NCBI GenBank assembly: GCA_013138555.1
Contig: WTCN01000009.1
Coordinates: 1 to 6,719, forward strand
Length of the DNA stretch: 6,719 nt
Source of the DNA: Methyloprofundus sp.
GTDB lineage: Bacteria; Pseudomonadota; Gammaproteobacteria; Methylococcales; Methylomonadaceae
Direction of reading: 5' to 3'
Under the pieces are notes generated by a model, which saw only the letters and a program-made list of their open reading frames with translations, searched no databases and had not been told where the DNA came from. Each line of letters opens with the position of its first letter. Positions within the stretch are counted from its first letter, which is position 1. Positions 5,664 to 6,719 of the stretch are shown here, piece by piece. Both the position numbers and the translations under genes were made by a program.

Positions 5664-6719
5664 ATGTTTACTGAGGACTATAACAATATGCGCAATATCC
5701 ATTCACTGGACGATGCCATAAAAAATGCACAAGACAAACTGTTGTCCCTGCAGCACAAGGATGGCTACTGGTTATTTGAACTAGAAGCAGATTGCACTAT
5801 TCCGGCGGAATACATCATGATGATGCACTACCTGGACGATATAGATGTGACATTACAAGCTAAACTTGCAGTCTATCTACGTGCACAGCAATCGACAGAT
5901 GGCAGCTACCCTTTATTTCTAGGGGGCGAAGGTGATATTAGTTGTAGCGTCAAAGTCTACTATGCGTTAAAAATGGCAGGAGACCTGCCTGATCAGCCGC
6001 ATATGGCACGTTTACGTGACTATATACTCAGTCAGGGGGGCGCGGCTAAGGCTAATGTTTTTACCCGTATTGCTCTGGCTATATTTGAACAGCTCCCTTG
6101 GCGCGGTGTGCCTTTTATTCCTGTGGAAATCATGTTATTACCCTCATGGTTTCCATTCCATATAGATAAAGTGTCTTACTGGTCCAGAACCGTGATGATT
6201 CCTTTGTTTATCTTATGCACTCTGGAAGCAAAAGCTAAAAACCCGCTGAATATAGATATTCTGGAACTCTTTGTTGTCCACCCCGACAAAGAAATGCACT
6301 ACTTCCCTGAAAGAGGCTTACTGAATAAGTTTTTCCTGTTTTTGGATGCACTAGGGCGTAAGTCACGCATACTGGTGACGGACAAAATGCACCAGACCGC
6401 AGTGACAAGAGCTAAAAACTGGTTTACCGAGCGACTCAATGGTGAAGATGGTCTGGGTGGTATTTTTCCAGCGATGGTTAATGCCTATGAGGCCATGCTG
6501 TTACTCGGCATGCCAGCGGATCATGAGCAAGTCGTCACTGCACGTAAAGCAATCGATAAACTTCTGGTTATTAAAAAAAATGAAGCCTATTGCCAGCCTT
6601 GCCTGTCACCCGTCTGGGATACTGGCTTAACACTGCTGGCACTACAAGAAGCAGACCTATCAGCCACAAGCGACAGTAGAGAACGTGCCTATGACTGGTT
6701 AAAAACCAAGCAATTATCT
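5664..6719 (+). CDS. shc: Squalene-hopene cyclase, N-terminal part (cut by right edge)
   Basis: The frame is open for 352 codons from ATG 5664 to the right edge, about half of a usual cyclase of some 630-660 residues. It cyclises squalene to hopene and hopanol as a monotopic inner-membrane enzyme. Family marks: LLSLQHKDGYWLFELEADC at 26-44, AEYIMMMHYLDD at 48-59, a QW-type repeat QQSTDGSYPLFLGGEGDISC at 75-94, YWSRTVMIPL at 172-181, EDGLGGIFPA at 261-270, and QPCLSPVWDTGL at 311-322. The catalytic DxDD motif normally follows the SPVWDT block by about 60 residues and so lies just outside the window; activity cannot be judged here. No frame disruption is seen. The start may instead be the in-frame ATG at 5688 (residue 9), which has a stronger ribosome site. 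It is 11 bases downstream of squalene synthase and surely co-transcribed with it. Confidence 0.95.
   Translation, partial: MFTEDYNNMRNIHSLDDAIKNAQDKLLSLQHKDGYWLFELEADCTIPAEYIMMMHYLDDIDVTLQAKLAVYLRAQQSTDGSYPLFLGGEGDISCSVKVYYALKMAGDLPDQPHMARLRDYILSQGGAAKANVFTRIALAIFEQLPWRGVPFIPVEIMLLPSWFPFHIDKVSYWSRTVMIPLFILCTLEAKAKNPLNIDILELFVVHPDKEMHYFPERGLLNKFFLFLDALGRKSRILVTDKMHQTAVTRAKNWFTERLNGEDGLGGIFPAMVNAYEAMLLLGMPADHEQVVTARKAIDKLLVIKKNEAYCQPCLSPVWDTGLTLLALQEADLSATSDSRERAYDWLKTKQLS
5672..5677 (+). promoter_or_regulatory. Shine-Dalgarno-like TGAGGA inside the annotated start of shc
   Basis: TGAGGA ends ten bases before ATG 5688, whereas the upstream ATG 5664 has only a weak AGG (5654-5656) seven bases away. 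Residues 1-8 before Met9 show no family conservation that I recognise, so translation from 5688 is quite possible. The spacing of ten is slightly long, which keeps the choice open. Confidence 0.45.

Noticed and set aside
6439..6630. Rightward 63-codon ORF inside the cyclase region
   Set aside because: It is in a different frame from the cyclase, which continues open with family motifs through the same stretch.

Overview
The window reads as part of a gammaproteobacterial chromosome built around hopanoid (bacterial sterol-like lipid) synthesis and outer-membrane lipid handling. The DNA is AT-leaning. A hopanoid-synthesising gammaproteobacterium with a single eukaryote-like squalene synthase next to squalene-hopene cyclase suggests a Methylococcales-type methanotroph or a relative. 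That taxonomic guess is inference from gene content only.

Layout: two divergent transcription units flank a 341-base AT-rich intergenic region (4235-4575). Rightward are squalene synthase (4576-5652) and, 11 bases later, squalene-hopene cyclase (from 5664, cut by the right edge just before its catalytic aspartate motif is expected). Leftward are hpnH (adenosylhopane synthase, radical SAM), a 50-codon C-terminal remnant of an HpnB-type glycosyltransferase, an HpnM/MlaC-family periplasmic lipid-binding protein, an MlaA/VacJ lipoprotein, a DUF1415 protein, and the first 311 codons of an O-antigen ligase/polymerase-like membrane protein that runs off the left edge. Gaps between the leftward genes are 3 to 34 bases, so they look like one operon.

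How they work together (family knowledge plus inference): squalene synthase joins two farnesyl diphosphates to squalene, the cyclase makes hopene/hopanol, and HpnH adds adenosine to begin extended hopanoids. HpnM and MlaA are lipid-trafficking components of the periplasm and outer membrane, and the last gene may act on surface polysaccharide.

The two most notable signals are an uninterrupted run of 11 G (coding strand) inside the conserved SRGG motif of the O-antigen ligase-like gene, where a one-base slip either way stops translation, and the decayed glycosyltransferase between hpnH and hpnM. No tRNA, rRNA, CRISPR array, insertion sequence or novel defence-type system was seen.
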